A stretch of DNA of 64,000 nucleotides from assembly GCA_009599575.1 (NCBI GenBank), contig VWND01000021.1, positions 372,001 to 436,000 of the forward strand. The letters are read 5' to 3'. The stretch comes from Blumeriella jaapii (taxonomy: Eukaryota; Ascomycota; Leotiomycetes; Helotiales; Drepanopezizaceae). Position 1 is the stretch's first letter; the number at the start of each line of letters is the position of its first letter. Below the pieces are notes generated by a model, which had not been told where the DNA came from, ran no database searches, and saw only the letters and a program-made list of their open reading frames with translations. This document shows positions 34,670-45,753 of the stretch, piece after piece. The position numbers and the translations under genes were made by a program.

Positions 34670-36057
34670 CGCACGTCGGATCGATCGTGCTCTTGGGGGT
34701 CATTGTGTGCCGATGGATAAGGGCGGAGTTCTGGGCCAGGGGTGCAACGGTTGGGCATTTCAGGGCGTTGGGTGATCCATCAAAAGAGCCTGCTGTGTAT
34801 GTCGTAGGCGATGTGAATAAGCAAGCTTTTGACCCGACTGGCTGTGGGTTTACAGGTGAGATGCGTGGTAGTTCGAGTTCTTGGTCGGAATCTCTTGGCT
34901 CCCTCCTCGCGATCATGACCATATCATTCTCGTGAATAATACGTACATTACCTAATGGCCTGCAAGTCTCTGAGCTGCAAATTCATGCTTGGCTATGGTT
35001 CAAAGGCCCAAGTTACGTCAGACTCCATCGAATGAATGTGTCCGGAGTTGTGACACGGGTCTTTGTCGAGACCAGGTGATTTGGACGAGCAGCTTCCTGG
35101 AGCAGATCGTGCACAGCGCCTAGGTATTTCCAAGGAGCAATGTGTAGCAAACTTCAAACAGAATGTCCGATTCGGACGTGGGTGCTGGCTTCTACATACC
35201 TGCTTTTTCACGACGGTGCTTCAGTGGCGGATCGGGCGTCCTCAGTCGGCCAGGGAAACGAGATTCTTGTTTAGAAATTGCAACTGTTGGGCCGTCTAGA
35301 GACTTTGATACGTTATATCTTTCCTATGCCGCAAATTTTTTAATTTTTGTTTTATTTGTATTTTTTGAAAAGAACCAAGCAGGTGAATGCTGGTAGATTC
35401 TTCTCGAGCTTTCTTACTCCTAACCAGGTCCAAAGTTTCCCTCGAATGTCGCACAACGTCAAAGCATCATAACTGTTTTCCTGAGTGTCTCAGCTTGGCA
35501 TGGCTCCCATGCCCCATGAAAGTTTGGAGGTTGTTCGGTTTCACGGGCCCCTCCAGACATTGAACAACACCATCATCATCATCATCATCATCATTTCGAT
35601 CAGTTCACAACAGCTTGCGAAGATCAAGTTTTCGTGAACATAAACACATTTATCATCATTTCCATCTGAGCTCATAACAATCACGTACAGTACATGTGTA
35701 TCTTGTGTCTCGTATCCCGTGCCCAGTTGCCCCAAGTTATCCTGACTCCAGATTCCTGCCTCACCACCCTCCGCCCAAAAGAAAATCCCGATATGTACTT
35801 GCTCCAAAAACAACCAAGCTTCGAAAGGATCCGTCTTGAACTCCCCAAAAGTCCAAACAAAAATCACCCCATGTTTCCAATGCAGTTGATCCAAAAAACC
35901 CTGACTCCAAACTCCAGCATCCCATCACTCCCCACAGATGAAAGGGTCCAGACGGTCTACTCGCTGCACAGCTAGCCAAGTGTCGAGAGGATTCGCCATG
36001 AAATCGTCCCAAAGTCCCAACGAAAATCGCCCCAGGTGGCTAGATGACACGGCCAAA
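34670..36057. other. Gene-free stretch between RPB11 and the RING gene
   Basis: It contains the convergent 3' ends of RPB11 and the RING gene. A (CAT)8 microsatellite lies at 35571-35594. Short motifs such as CCAAAAGTCCCAA..GAAAATC around 35840-35870 and 36000-36030 suggest small local duplications. No coding sequence is supported. Confidence 0.5.
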
Positions 36058-36933
36058 TCATATCCAATGAAAATCATCCAGCCATGCCTCCAACGTGTTT
36101 GTGACCTTCAATCCCAAATCTCCATCAATGTCGTGATTCTGTTGATCGACATATCGACTGTAGACCTCCGTGGCAGCCGCGCGGTGAAGGGCGTTGAGCA
36201 TCTTGGCGCCCAAGACGGCAACTTCTTCTTCGTCGATCATATCGAGCATGAGGCCAGCGGAATAGAGGCTGAGACCCAGTTCAGCCTGGGCGTCCCAGTC
36301 CGGAATTTTCGCCTTGATGAACGCCTCCGCTCGCCACAGGTACTCGAGCACGGTGTCTCGGTCCATTTTGGAGATGGTTCGCAAGTGCATGTTGATTTCG
36401 AGGATCTGTTGTATCAGAAAGGCTGGGGGGAGCAGACGCTCGTCCATGGCCTCATACATTCGAGAGAGCTCCTCCAGGTCGGATACGTGGTATTCGTGAT
36501 CCAGGATGTGCCCTAGGTGCTCGTCGAAGGCCCAGTTCCCAGGAAACGATGTGATTTCGAACTCTTTCCGGCACATGGGACAGGTGTTGCAGTTGGGTTG
36601 GCTGATCCAGGTCCACAGGCATTTCCCATGGAAGACGTGAAAGCAAGTGGTGTGGACGCCTCTCTCGTCGTCTCTCCACCATGGCTTGACTCCCTTCTGT
36701 CCGATTGGAAGACTGCAGATGCTGCAGTCCAGAGGATTCTCGAAATGATGTGCTGGAATAGGACCGCTGATGACGTTCGAATAACGCGGTTCGTTGCCGC
36801 AAATGCCGACGTCTGTGTAGAGGGAATCATACAAGGCTGCGTGAAGCCAGCTCATGGAGCCTAGCAGCTGGTTGTTTTGGAATTCTTTCGACTCGAGTGG
36901 GATGATTGTCTCAGTGAACGCTTCGTAGGCCAT
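36058..36933 (-). CDS. RING-H2 finger protein, putative E3 ubiquitin ligase
   Basis: An intronless gene of 291 residues. The RING-H2 finger has Cys70-x2-Cys73, a long loop, Cys97-x-His99-x2-His102-x2-Cys105 and Cys118-x2-Cys121. That spacing suits zinc cross-brace folding, with a longer loop than usual between the second and third ligands (73 to 97). The loop holds a WWRDDERG segment. The rest, residues 130-291, is helical and acidic without a known domain, and there are no membrane segments. RING-H2 proteins recruit E2 enzymes; its substrate is unknown. Upstream is a small 18-bp tandem repeat. The start at 36931-36933 is the only Met ahead of the conserved part in frame. Confidence 0.82.
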   Translation of the reverse strand: MAYEAFTETIIPLESKEFQNNQLLGSMSWLHAALYDSLYTDVGICGNEPRYSNVISGPIPAHHFENPLDCSICSLPIGQKGVKPWWRDDERGVHTTCFHVFHGKCLWTWISQPNCNTCPMCRKEFEITSFPGNWAFDEHLGHILDHEYHVSDLEELSRMYEAMDERLLPPAFLIQQILEINMHLRTISKMDRDTVLEYLWRAEAFIKAKIPDWDAQAELGLSLYSAGLMLDMIDEEEVAVLGAKMLNALHRAAATEVYSRYVDQQNHDIDGDLGLKVTNTLEAWLDDFHWI

Positions 36934-37053
36934 CTTGGATTGTGTTGGCTGCGTTGTTGTTGTTGTACAGGGTGTTTGGTCTCGCTCGTTAGAGGATCCT
37001 CTTGGTGGCAGTGTGTGCGATGTTTTGCTTGGTGGTGGGGGGTTCGTAGAGGC

Positions 37054-37107
37054 TGAGAGACTTGAAGTGTTTGAGAGACTTGAAGTGTTTGAGAGACTTG
37101 AAGAGTG
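37054..37107. repeat. 18-bp tandem repeat, three copies
   Basis: Three head-to-tail copies of TGAGAGACTTGAAGTGTT, the last one diverged at its end. It lies about 120 bases upstream of the RING start codon, so it may be in the promoter or 5' UTR. Confidence 0.85.
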
Positions 37108-38169
37108 TGAATGATAGAGAAGTCGAAACCTCTCGTCCTGGGGGAATCTTCCCTTTTGTACCTTGTGCTGCCACGCAGATCAACAACCAATCCTCCAATC
37201 AGTTGTTCTCGTCACTTACGTCTCTGAGTGGCTCTCTCGAGCGCCTTACGTGTGTAAAAATTCCCCAGCTTAGCACGTCTCCACTGCCCTCTGGGAGGCT
37301 TGATTGCTCAGTTTCACTGGCGCCTTCAGACGTTAAACAATATCATCATCAACACGTCATGTCTCTGAGTGACAGCTACAACGGGTTAGCTTCCTGCCGT
37401 CAACTGTCTACGACGTTCCTTACCATTTTCCGCAGCGCAAGCTTGATACTATCACTGCAGATGTTTTGCTCGCAATGTTCCTTTTTTACCCCTCTATCTC
37501 GTCATCTAAACGTGAATAGAGAGGAGTCTTTTATCTGTATGAGATCAGCAATGATATCCTGTATTTTGTATGAAATAATCTTTGCCTCTCAAAACTCGTG
37601 ACGTAACTTACTTCTTTTTCTATGACCGCAACTAGACGGTTTTGTGTAGTATATCCACAGCCTGACCAATGAGATTGAGGATTACCCAAATAAATAATAT
37701 GACATGTTTGTATCCACACACTTCATTTGATTAGGTACATACAGGTGATATATATTGTATATTAAACGGGCGAATCAGGCCTCAGGTAATATTTGATCAC
37801 AACGGGAGTGTTAGATACTAACTACACTTGAGCGAGCTTGCGACGATATCTCACCAGATTTTTGATGCTCAGCAAAGGTTGTTGTGAAATGCCGATGCAC
37901 TCAACAACAATCTCAGTTCGAAAGTTATCATAATCGATCGTGGCATTAACAGATTGACCCAGCAAGATTCTCCTTATTCCGTTCATCCTTGTTCCAGCTT
38001 AGCTCAAAAGCGGTCCGTCCTAGAAGAAGTGGTCAAGTAAGTTCGGAAAAACGGGGATGTATTCCTCTAGAAGGGTTGAAGCCTCCGAAAGCTTTAAGTA
38101 CAAATTAGTGGGGGTCCGTGCTCTGAGCTAGGCTTTACGCCTCAGGCCACAACAGTCCTGTACCTCTGT

Positions 38170-38290
38170 CTTCTAGTATGCGAAGTCTTCATGCGGTCTA
38201 GTAGTAGTGGTGACTGACGTTTCGCGGATTGCAGTTGAAAAGCTGCTATCCTAGGACCTTCCAAAAGGTACGGAAACGTGCTTTACTGAG
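38170..38290. repeat. Diverged direct repeat, copy 1
   Basis: It contains GGTCTAGTAGTAGTGGTGAC, TGACTGACGT and later CAAAAGGTACGGAAACG. The same landmarks recur in order at 38530-38665. Confidence 0.6.
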
Positions 38291-38529
38291 GAGTTACATT
38301 CAGAGTATAACTCCAAAAACCATTCAAAATGTTGCAGAAAAAGCTGTTATCGACTTCGCTTTTCGCCGCCTTTTCTTATGCCGGTTTACCTGCCACGCCG
38401 GGAATTTTTTTTTCAGATGCACGATCAGTTTCGTTCCTGTATAATTTAGTATAAAGATTTTTGTTGAACTAAGTTGTGGAAGCATGACGAGAGATCCAGC
38501 GGACTAAGGAGTCTGGGGATCCAAGACCC

Positions 38530-38665
38530 TTTTCAAAAGTCTTGATGCCGGTCTAGTAGTAGTGGTGGTAGTAGTATTGTTGACTGACGTCTCGCTGATG
38601 AAATTCCACAGATTGCCGCCACCCAAGGATTTCTCAAAAGGTACGAAGACGCGCTTAGCTAAGAA
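38530..38665. repeat. Diverged direct repeat, copy 2
   Basis: It contains GGTCTAGTAGTAGTGGTGG, TGACTGACGT and CAAAAGGTACGAAGACG in the same order as 38170-38290. It ends 15 bases before the solo LTR. The pair could be old terminal repeats of a decayed element. Confidence 0.6.
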
Positions 38666-38679
38666 ATGATATATAAAAT

Positions 38680-38981
38680 TGTCGTGCATAGCTGAATGAT
38701 CGGTAGGAACCCTCACCGGAGGCTGGAACGGATGAATTGTATGCAGTAAGATGTTACTTGTATATTTCTAAGTCTGACTGGCGAGCTCTCCGCAGAAGAC
38801 GGAAGGTTCGGGCTCGCTTGGTCAGTCGCTCGGAAAAACTAGTCTCCGAGGAGGCTCGTTATCACGTGACTACGAGCCTTTCCGAGCTCCAGAAACATCT
38901 ATCTACTGAAAGCGTACAAAAAGAATAAATCTGGAACAAAAGAAATGAAAGAAACCAAAGGAATGTAAGTATAGCATAACA
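38680..38981 (-). repeat. Solo LTR of copia family D (302 bp)
   Basis: It has the same length and sequence as the LTRs of element D (16416-16717, 24323-24624), with no internal element beside it. It begins TGTCGTGCATAGC and ends TAGCATAACA. Flanks read AAAAT on the left and AAAT on the right, a target duplication short by one A. It is less transition-mutated than the LTRs in the AT-rich block, for example GGAACCCTCACC here versus AGAACTCTTACC at 24349. Confidence 0.92.
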
Positions 38982-40017
38982 AAATACAACCCCGAAGCCG
39001 GTATCTTGGCTACGCTAGAAATATTTTCTTCAGATGTAGATCCGTGCCGGTTTCAATTGCCGGATCAGCATTTGAAGAGGGCTAAAGAACCTGCTGGAAC
39101 GCCTATGTTGTTGACAGATTAGTACGGGCCAAGAGCACACAGGCGAGGGCGGAGAAGGTGATGAGCCAGGCGACATTATCTCCTGGGGGCTCATGAGTCT
39201 GGTCGGGGTTACATCTGGAAGTTGGTTGAGACATTCCCAAACACTGTGTAGATACGATACAGAAAATGGAATTTTGAAAAGCTACTAGGTTGAAGGTGAT
39301 AATGATAATAATACTATATAACGTCTGGAAAGGGCAGTGAAACTGCGCAACCTCAAAACTTTCCTAGGGCATTGGAAACTTGCTATGCTGGGGATTTTAT
39401 TACATGAGATTTTCAAAAAAGCAATTTTATAAGAGAGATATGTGACAAGTGTCCGCTATTTGAGCCCTTCCCTTGCAGGCGGGATGTTTCTCCCTGGAGT
39501 TCGTGAAGTGACCTTCGATGTAACAAGATTAATCAAAGCTGTTGAAGCTAGAAGTTTCTAATGGTCGTGGCAACCGTTGTAGCAAGCCTTGTCAGGCAAA
39601 TTAGGTTGAAGGTGGGATTCTGAAAAGTGAGTGGTCGTCAGAACATTTGACTGCCTCTGATAGCCTTCCCTATCTTGAATTATGAGAGTTTCGCTAATTT
39701 GCAGTAAAATTTTGTAATGTAATAGTAATCAGCAATGCTATTGGAGTTGAGATCAGGGATAAGCCCTTTGTTGGTCAAAGGACTTGTTGTGTTCATGCCG
39801 CCGAGTCGCAAGGCAGGATGGCCTTGAGTAGAGAAAAATCAACGATATTGAAACCATCGTGTAATGATAACTAGCCATGTGATATTGATGCTGGGGTCAA
39901 TTCAGAAGTCGAATAACCTGGTCGACGAGAGCCTTAATCCCGCTCGTTTTCGAACATCCGGGACTCGACCCACGCGGCACTTTATCCTCGCGAAGAGCTC
40001 GCAGCTTCCGGCTTTCC
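38982..40017. other. Gene-free stretch downstream of the 2EXR-like gene
   Basis: No open frame has recognisable content. The sequence is of average composition with no repeat beyond the solo LTR on its left. Confidence 0.5.
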
Positions 40018-41276
40018 CTATTCTCCATTTTCCGGCAATGTTCTCCCCGATAAATCATCACTCGTTCCTTTTCCCTCTGTGGAGATCAGATAGCATATTC
40101 CCTGGCTAACAGCCTCGTTTTCATTGTCGAAAACCTCCTCGAAACGATTCTTCAGTCCCAAAAGTTCTCTTCTCAACGCACTTAGTCGTGCTCCCCGGAT
40201 GTTCATTGTTTCCTCGTTTGCCAAGATATTGTCTTTAAATGTTCCAGTTCGAAGAGGGGTTAGATCCAGGTCCATACCGAGTTTCTTGTTGCCGGACTTT
40301 TTGACCACGACCCTGAATGTCTTTGGAGCCAGCCTGCGAACAGCCTCCATGAATCGACCAGGGTATCTCAGGAAATCGGCGAAAGTCAAAGTACTGACCT
40401 CGTTTCCTGGTTCCGTCGTCGACATTTGGACTCTTTGTGGAACGACCATCAAAGTTAAGGTATTGATCACTGCTTCGGCCATGAAGAGACTGTGTAGACC
40501 ATCTGCTGCTTTCTCGCACCAATCGAGATTCCAGCACGCTTTTGAGCAATCAATGACGATGTTTCGGATGAAAGGATGGAATTTAGTAGGCAATTTCTTG
40601 GGTGTTTGAAGGCCGAGGAGAATATTCGGGGTCTCACGGATGAGTGAGTGGAAAGTGTGTGTCGGTAGATGAACTTGGTAGCTTCGATAGCGAACTGCTT
40701 GCATACAAGCAAAAGGGAATGATCGACGAAGGAATTCCGTTCCAAAGTTGTAAAATCATCCTTTACCCTGATCGGTAAGGGGTAGATGAGCAAGTACGCA
40801 TAAATTGCCTCTCGGACTTCGAGAGGCACTCGGAGTATTGGTGAGCGAGAGAGACAATTTGGTCGGGTTGGAGCCCGCTCTGGTTGCAAGTCCCCGAAAT
40901 TTGCCATGTAAGCCATCTTTGCGACCATCTTTCCGGCTCCGTCACGGCCCCTGCATCTTGGACGCCTTGATGCTTTAATTAGATCTTGCCCTGGTATGCC
41001 CCAACTGTTTTTGCTCTCGCCCACAAGCGTATCTGCTTGCTTCGCGATCGAGCCCTCGTCGATGTCCTCGTGGAGAGACGCAAGGCAGAGTTTGAAGCGC
41101 TTTCGTTCACGGGACGCCCTCGAGGCGATGCCTTGGTCCCATATTGGAAGAGGCTCCTTAGATGGAGGAGGTGTAGCTTTTCGTTTGGTAACATTGGAAG
41201 GGAGCGACTGTGACCTTGTTCTGGCGCGTGTCGTATGCGTGGTCGTCTTGGGCGGTGGAACCTTCTTGCCTGCCAT
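40018..41276 (-). pseudogene. 2EXR/F-box-like fungal protein, single frameshift
   Basis: Two overlapping minus-strand frames form one protein of about 420 residues if joined near 40651-40665. The first (start codon 41274-41276) has a basic, Ser/Pro-rich N-terminus, then RSPILRVPLEVREAIYAYLL, the typical LLxLPxEVRxxIYxYLL opening of 2EXR/F-box-like fungal proteins, and ends ...EATKFIYR. The second carries the expected continuation, THTFHSLIRETPN and so on, to the stop at 40018. The shift falls in a CACACAC run, so loss of one base (or a sequencing error) would explain it. No plausible intron fits. Members of this large fungal family are of unknown function. It is either a recent pseudogene or an assembly error. 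Confidence 0.75.
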
Positions 41277-42544
41277 TGTGTGTGGATGGTCGGTTGAGGT
41301 TGATCGTAAAACTTGAGGCCCTGGGTAGAATATTCGATTGGACCCAAAGCGATGTTTCGAGCTAATGTTGTGCTGTGGGCTGGCTTTTCCACGACCTCGT
41401 CAGTAAACGGGGTCAACTAGAGGAAGAAACGTTTGGAAAATACCTACATTGATTTTTGGGGGATAGCAGGTGAAGCTATGAGATGTGTCGAAGCTCAGGA
41501 CTGGGCGATTGTCAATTGGGTTCCTGATGAAGTAGCACTAAGGGTTGCAAAGCATGGATGGCAGGAGCAACACAAGCCAGAACACGAGTTCTATCAGTCG
41601 AGCCTGAACTTCAGGTGAGAGCTGGGGCAAAAGAAAAGGCTGAAATGTGTAGAGATCTTGAAATAAGTACCTAAGCACCTCTCACGTACCGTAGAGCAAA
41701 TTACTGCTTCCGAATGCGTAGCAACCAGAGGCAAACCCGATATCGCCTCCCGTACTGGATTAGAAAACTGAATGAGAAAACAGCCGATAAAGGAGATCGA
41801 GTTTGTGTCGCTTTTGTTCTTCATTGTTTCGTTTTCTATATTGGTTGATGTGCCGCCGCTTCGCCTATCGACCGGGTATCAATTACGCGTACAATTACTT
41901 AGATCGCAGTAGAAGCCGGGCAAGCAGACAGCATCTTTACTGGCGTTGGAAATCCTATCAAACACGCAATCATGATGTCGGAAATCTACAGATGCGATTG
42001 CAATCGTGACAAGTCCCTGCTTGAAGATCAGTGGTTTTACTATGCCTGAGTTTGTTTTTATTTGATCAGACAGAAGCAGCCAGAGCATTTTAGTACAAAT
42101 CTAGGCGAGTGTCACGTGAAAGTCCGTTTTTCTTTTCCCTTGATCAGGATCTGCTCGCGACACGTTTTGCTCCTTGACATCTCGTCTTGGAAGCTCGCGG
42201 GAAAATAGCCAGCAGAATGTTGATTAACAAAGAAACAGGTACGCATCTCATAATCTGAATTGCACGCAATAAAGGAAGCAATGCGCAATTGCCGCATGTA
42301 TCACGATTTACAATCTGGCGGGATTGTCTTGGCTGTGTCGTCGTCGTAAATCATATACACAAAATTTATGATCTGTGATATACAAGCCAAACTTTGCTTT
42401 GATAAAGCAGTACTATGGATGGATATCAGTTCCTTTTCGCTTGTCGCAGATCTACTTTGTTTCCCTTGTTATCAACTTATTTTGCATTCTGTTAAATCTC
42501 CTGCCTATTTTGCTTTGAACAGAGAGCAATTTTATGCCTTTGCT
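41277..42544. other. Gene-free stretch between divergent 2EXR-like and GNAT genes
   Basis: This is intergenic between two divergent genes and should contain both promoters. No convincing additional coding exon, tRNA or repeat is seen. Open frames such as 41433-41618 lack domains. Confidence 0.5.
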
Positions 42545-43308
42545 ATGCTGACGGATAAAGCAATATCAACCTCCTCTGTTCTTCTTGTTCCGTACGAAGC
42601 ATTGCATGTGCCTACCTACCACGAGTGGATGAAAGATGAGGTGGGCTTCTTCTTTCCTAGGCCCCGGTCTCCTCCAAACCACATGAACGATGGACTGATC
42701 AGAGCCAGCACATCCAAGCCGAAACTGCCTCGGAGCCTCTGTCATTACCGGAAGAATACGCCATGCAGCAAAGCTGGCGTACCGACTCGGACAAACTAAC
42801 CTTCATTGCCTGTCTCCCTCTTGCCCCCTCGAATTCCCCCAGCACTGTCCAGCCCGGCACGGCCGATGCTCCTTCTCAACTGCTCGGTGATGTCAACCTC
42901 TTCCTCACTCAAGCCGAAGAAGACGACGAAGGTGTAATCGGCGAACTAGAACTGATGATCGCCCCTACTGCGCATCGTCGAAAAGGATACGGCCGCGCCA
43001 CCGTGCTCACTTTCATGCAATACATCACCGCGCACCTGTCCTCCATCCTTACCGAATACGGAGACGGTCAAACGCCCAAGATTGAAAAGCCCAGATTGCT
43101 GCAGCTGAAAGTCAAGATAGGCAGTAAGAACGAGAAGAGCATTGCCTTGTTCGAGAGCATTGGATTCTTGAAGGTTGGTGAGGGCCCGAATTATTTTGGG
43201 GAAGTGGAGCTGGTGTTTGAGGGGTTCCTGGGGAAGGATCGGATCAAGGGATTGCGCGACAAGTTTGGTGTGGTGACTTATGATGAGCTGTGCTATGGTC
43301 AAGCTTGA
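42545..43308 (+). CDS. NAT9-like GNAT N-acetyltransferase (two exons)
   Basis: The spliced protein has 231 residues. Exon 1 is 42545-42640 (MLTDKAISTSSVLLVPYEAL...HEWMKDE) and exon 2 is 42709-43308 (HIQAETASEPLSLPEEYAMQ...). The 68-nt intron 42641-42708 is phase 0, with GT..AG ends and a CTGAT branch-like site. The joined text matches the NAT9 family opening, VLLVPYEAxHVxxYHEWMxDExIQxxTASEPL, in spacing. The acetyl-CoA motif is RRKGYGRA near residues 122-129, and the late block KNEKSIALFESIGF is typical of GNAT motif B. It transfers acetyl from acetyl-CoA to an unknown amine or protein N-terminus. An alternative acceptor 6 nt upstream would add Ser-Gln. Confidence 0.9.
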
Positions 43309-44249
43309 TCAGCACGGAATTGATGGTCTCAATACCAGGCCAATATTTAGTAAATGGTTGCTCGCCGACAACAACCCATTCTTTCCGCAAACGTGCTGCC
43401 CGGTCTCAAAAGATGAACGATTCTTTTACGCCGTCGAGCTGCGGTTTTTCAGAGGCGACTTCTTGGTCGGATGTGACCTCTTCTTCCTCGCTTTGGAGCC
43501 GACGGGCTCCATGCCAGGAAGATCGATGGCTAAATATAAGCTTCTCGGTGCTGATATCATCTTCTTAAGTGGTTCTAAGTCCACGCCGTCTACGCAATTA
43601 CGAAATTTGTGCTTACGGCCTTCGCCTGAGTCTCCCTGAAGCCGACTTGCTTCGCTCGCGATCACGCAGCCTCGGTCTTGTTTTTTAGTCAACACAATCA
43701 GCATCCCTCGAGGATAAACAGGGCCATTGTGCAAGCTTTGTTGTTCTTAGGACTTCGGAGTATTCCTGCTGCATCAAATCGCTTCCGCTTCCGCTGATGC
43801 TCGGGCTCGCGTAAACTTCAAATTCGGCTAATTTTCAACATCACCCTTTCAAGAAGTTCTAACACTTGCTGGTATTCTAGGATATACTTTTTCTCAAGCC
43901 CCAATATCAATTCTTTGAAACTCTTCGAACACTGTTCACACATTTCGACCCCGAGTCAAAAGTGTACCCAACAATGCAGGGTTCTGACACGTTAGATTTG
44001 TCTTATAGCATTCATAGAAGTTCACAAAAGAAGTTACAATCACCCAGGTACGGATTGAAAGCACGTCTTTTAGTTTTCACCTGGAAGTTAGACCCGGTTC
44101 GAAGGAACTGATTAATAAGGTCTTGTTCTTGTTGGCCCCACGATAGCCTGGAGAGTAAGCTAAATAATTCACATCAGTGAACTTTTCACACCACAACTTC
44201 TCCAATCCTACCTCACGACCCAAAACCCCAAGACATCCTATCAGCTATC
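43309..44249. other. Gene-free stretch upstream of the DUF3716 gene
   Basis: It holds the 3' end of the GNAT gene and the promoter of the DUF3716 gene. A CT- and CAC-rich stretch at 44170-44240 looks like a 5' UTR. No further gene is seen. Confidence 0.5.
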
Positions 44250-45674
44250 ATGAGTCGCACTGTGAGTACCGGTTGAAGAGCTCTACAGCAGAACAAACAG
44301 AACTGACATCCCAAAGTCTTCTTCCTCCTCTGCTACCGTTGGCTGGAACGACGACGCCGCTCCACCTTCCCCCACACCGTCCGGCACCGTCTCCCCCGCT
44401 GTATCAGAGACCTCCAGTGACGGGCTCTTTGTTGTAAGTCTTACACATCCTCAGGCAGACCTCCAAGCCAGTATCCTCAGTCCAAGCTGACACGACAAAC
44501 ATCAGCCTTCGGCGTCGACCACCAGCCCAGCTGAATCCGAGGATGAGGCTGAGGCTGAGGCTCCCACTACCCACGACCCTTCTTTCTACCCGGTTTCTGC
44601 AGACGATTCTTCTTCCGTTGTATGTCCTTCATATCCATAACCAACCTTCAGGCTATTCTTCCTAATCCAAGCTAATACGACAAACATCAGCATTCGGCGA
44701 CGACCACCAGCCCAGCTGAATCCGAGGATGAGGCTGAAGCTGAAGCTGAGGCTTCCGCTAGCCAGTTCTCCGACGACCCTTCTATCTACCCGGTTTCTGC
44801 AGACGGTTCTTCTTCCGAGTATGAGGCTGAGGCTGAGGCTTCCGCTAGCCAGTTCTCCGACGACCCTTCTATCTACCCGGTTTCTGCAGACGGTTCTTCT
44901 CCCATTGTAAGTCCTTCATATCCATAACCAACCTTCAGGCTATTCTTCCTAATTCAAACTGACACGACAAACATCAGCCTTCGGCGTCGACCACCAGCCC
45001 AGCTGAATCCGAGAATGAGGCTGAGGCTGAGGCTTCCGCTACCCAGTCCCCCGACGACCCTTCTATCTACCCGGTTTCTGCAAACGGTTCTTCTCCCATT
45101 GTAAGTCCTTCATATCCATAACCAATCTTCAAGCTATTTCTCCTAATCCAAGCTAATACGACCAACATTAGGTTTCCAAGACCGGGACCGTGTCGTTCAA
45201 TTCCAACTCGATAAAAACCGCTTTCGCGGGTTTTATTGCACTTGTAAGCTATACCTACACGACCGTGCCCCAATCTCCAAGCGTTTCATCCCCAGCTCCA
45301 GCTGACATAACAAACACCAGACCTCCGCCGCCGCTGCTCCTTCTGGTGGCTGGAACGCCGACACGCTCAGCATTTACACTGTTCGTCCCAAAGACACGCC
45401 GATGTCCTTGGACCTGCTGGCGATGCCACTCCGGCGCGACTTGGAGGAGCGGTTTCCCGGCACTGGAACCGACCCCGTCGATGGGACCAGACGCAGCTAC
45501 CGAGTCGCCGCGCTGGGATACCTCGTTGGCGCCGTGAGCGCTCCGGCTTGCAGCTCCTGCGCAGATGGGAAGGGGAAATTCAAGCAGTGCATCGTGGTGG
45601 CTGGTTCCCTCAAGGAGGCCTGTGCCTCCTGCTATTACGCCAACCAGCCATCACGATGCAGTCTCCGACCCTAA
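44250..45674 (+). CDS. DUF3716 Cys-rich protein with duplicated exon-intron modules (seven exons)
   Basis: Exons: 44250-44261, 44317-44433, 44506-44619, 44691-44906, 44978-45100, 45172-45243 and 45321-45674, giving 335 residues. All six introns are phase 0 with GT..AG ends. Exons 3, 4 and 5 each begin with PSASTTSPAESE or a close variant, pass through an acidic EAEAEA run and end SxYPVSAxxSSxx. Introns 3-5 are each exactly 71 nt and nearly identical, so the unit duplicated as exon plus intron. Exon 4 also holds an internal duplication. Exon 7 carries a GGWNADTLSIYTVRP segment and a Cys module C-x2-C-x9-C-x10-C-x2-C-x8-C (Cys295 to Cys331), the DUF3716 pattern of fungi, probably zinc-binding. 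Function is unknown. The exon model is inferred, not confirmed by RNA. Confidence 0.82.
44506..45171 (+). repeat. Tandem exon-intron repeat array within the DUF3716 gene
   Basis: Three modules (44506-44690, 44691-44977, 44978-45171) each consist of a repeat-coding exon plus a 71-nt intron that starts GTAAGTCCTTCATATCC (GTATGTCC in the first) and ends with an acceptor preceded by ACGACAAACATCAG or a close variant. Module 2 has an internal duplication of about 87 bp (44745-44830 versus 44832-44903). The preceding intron 44434-44505 ends with the same ACACGACAAACATCAG. Confidence 0.88.
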
Positions 45675-45753
45675 TCGGGAAAGGAACGGGTGGATGGATG
45701 GATGGATGGATGAATGAGCGAGTGCTTGGGGAGGGGGGGGGGGGAGATAGCAT

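Larger units (their letters stand above)
36934..38679. other. Gene-free stretch upstream of the RING gene
   Basis: It carries an 18-bp unit repeated three times at 37054-37107 (TGAGAGACTTGAAGTGTT), near the probable 5' UTR/promoter of the RING gene. There is also a diverged direct repeat, about 38170-38290 versus 38530-38665. No gene could be supported. Confidence 0.5.

Noticed and set aside
36314..36499. Small plus-strand frames over the RING gene
   Set aside because: Shadows of the sense gene.
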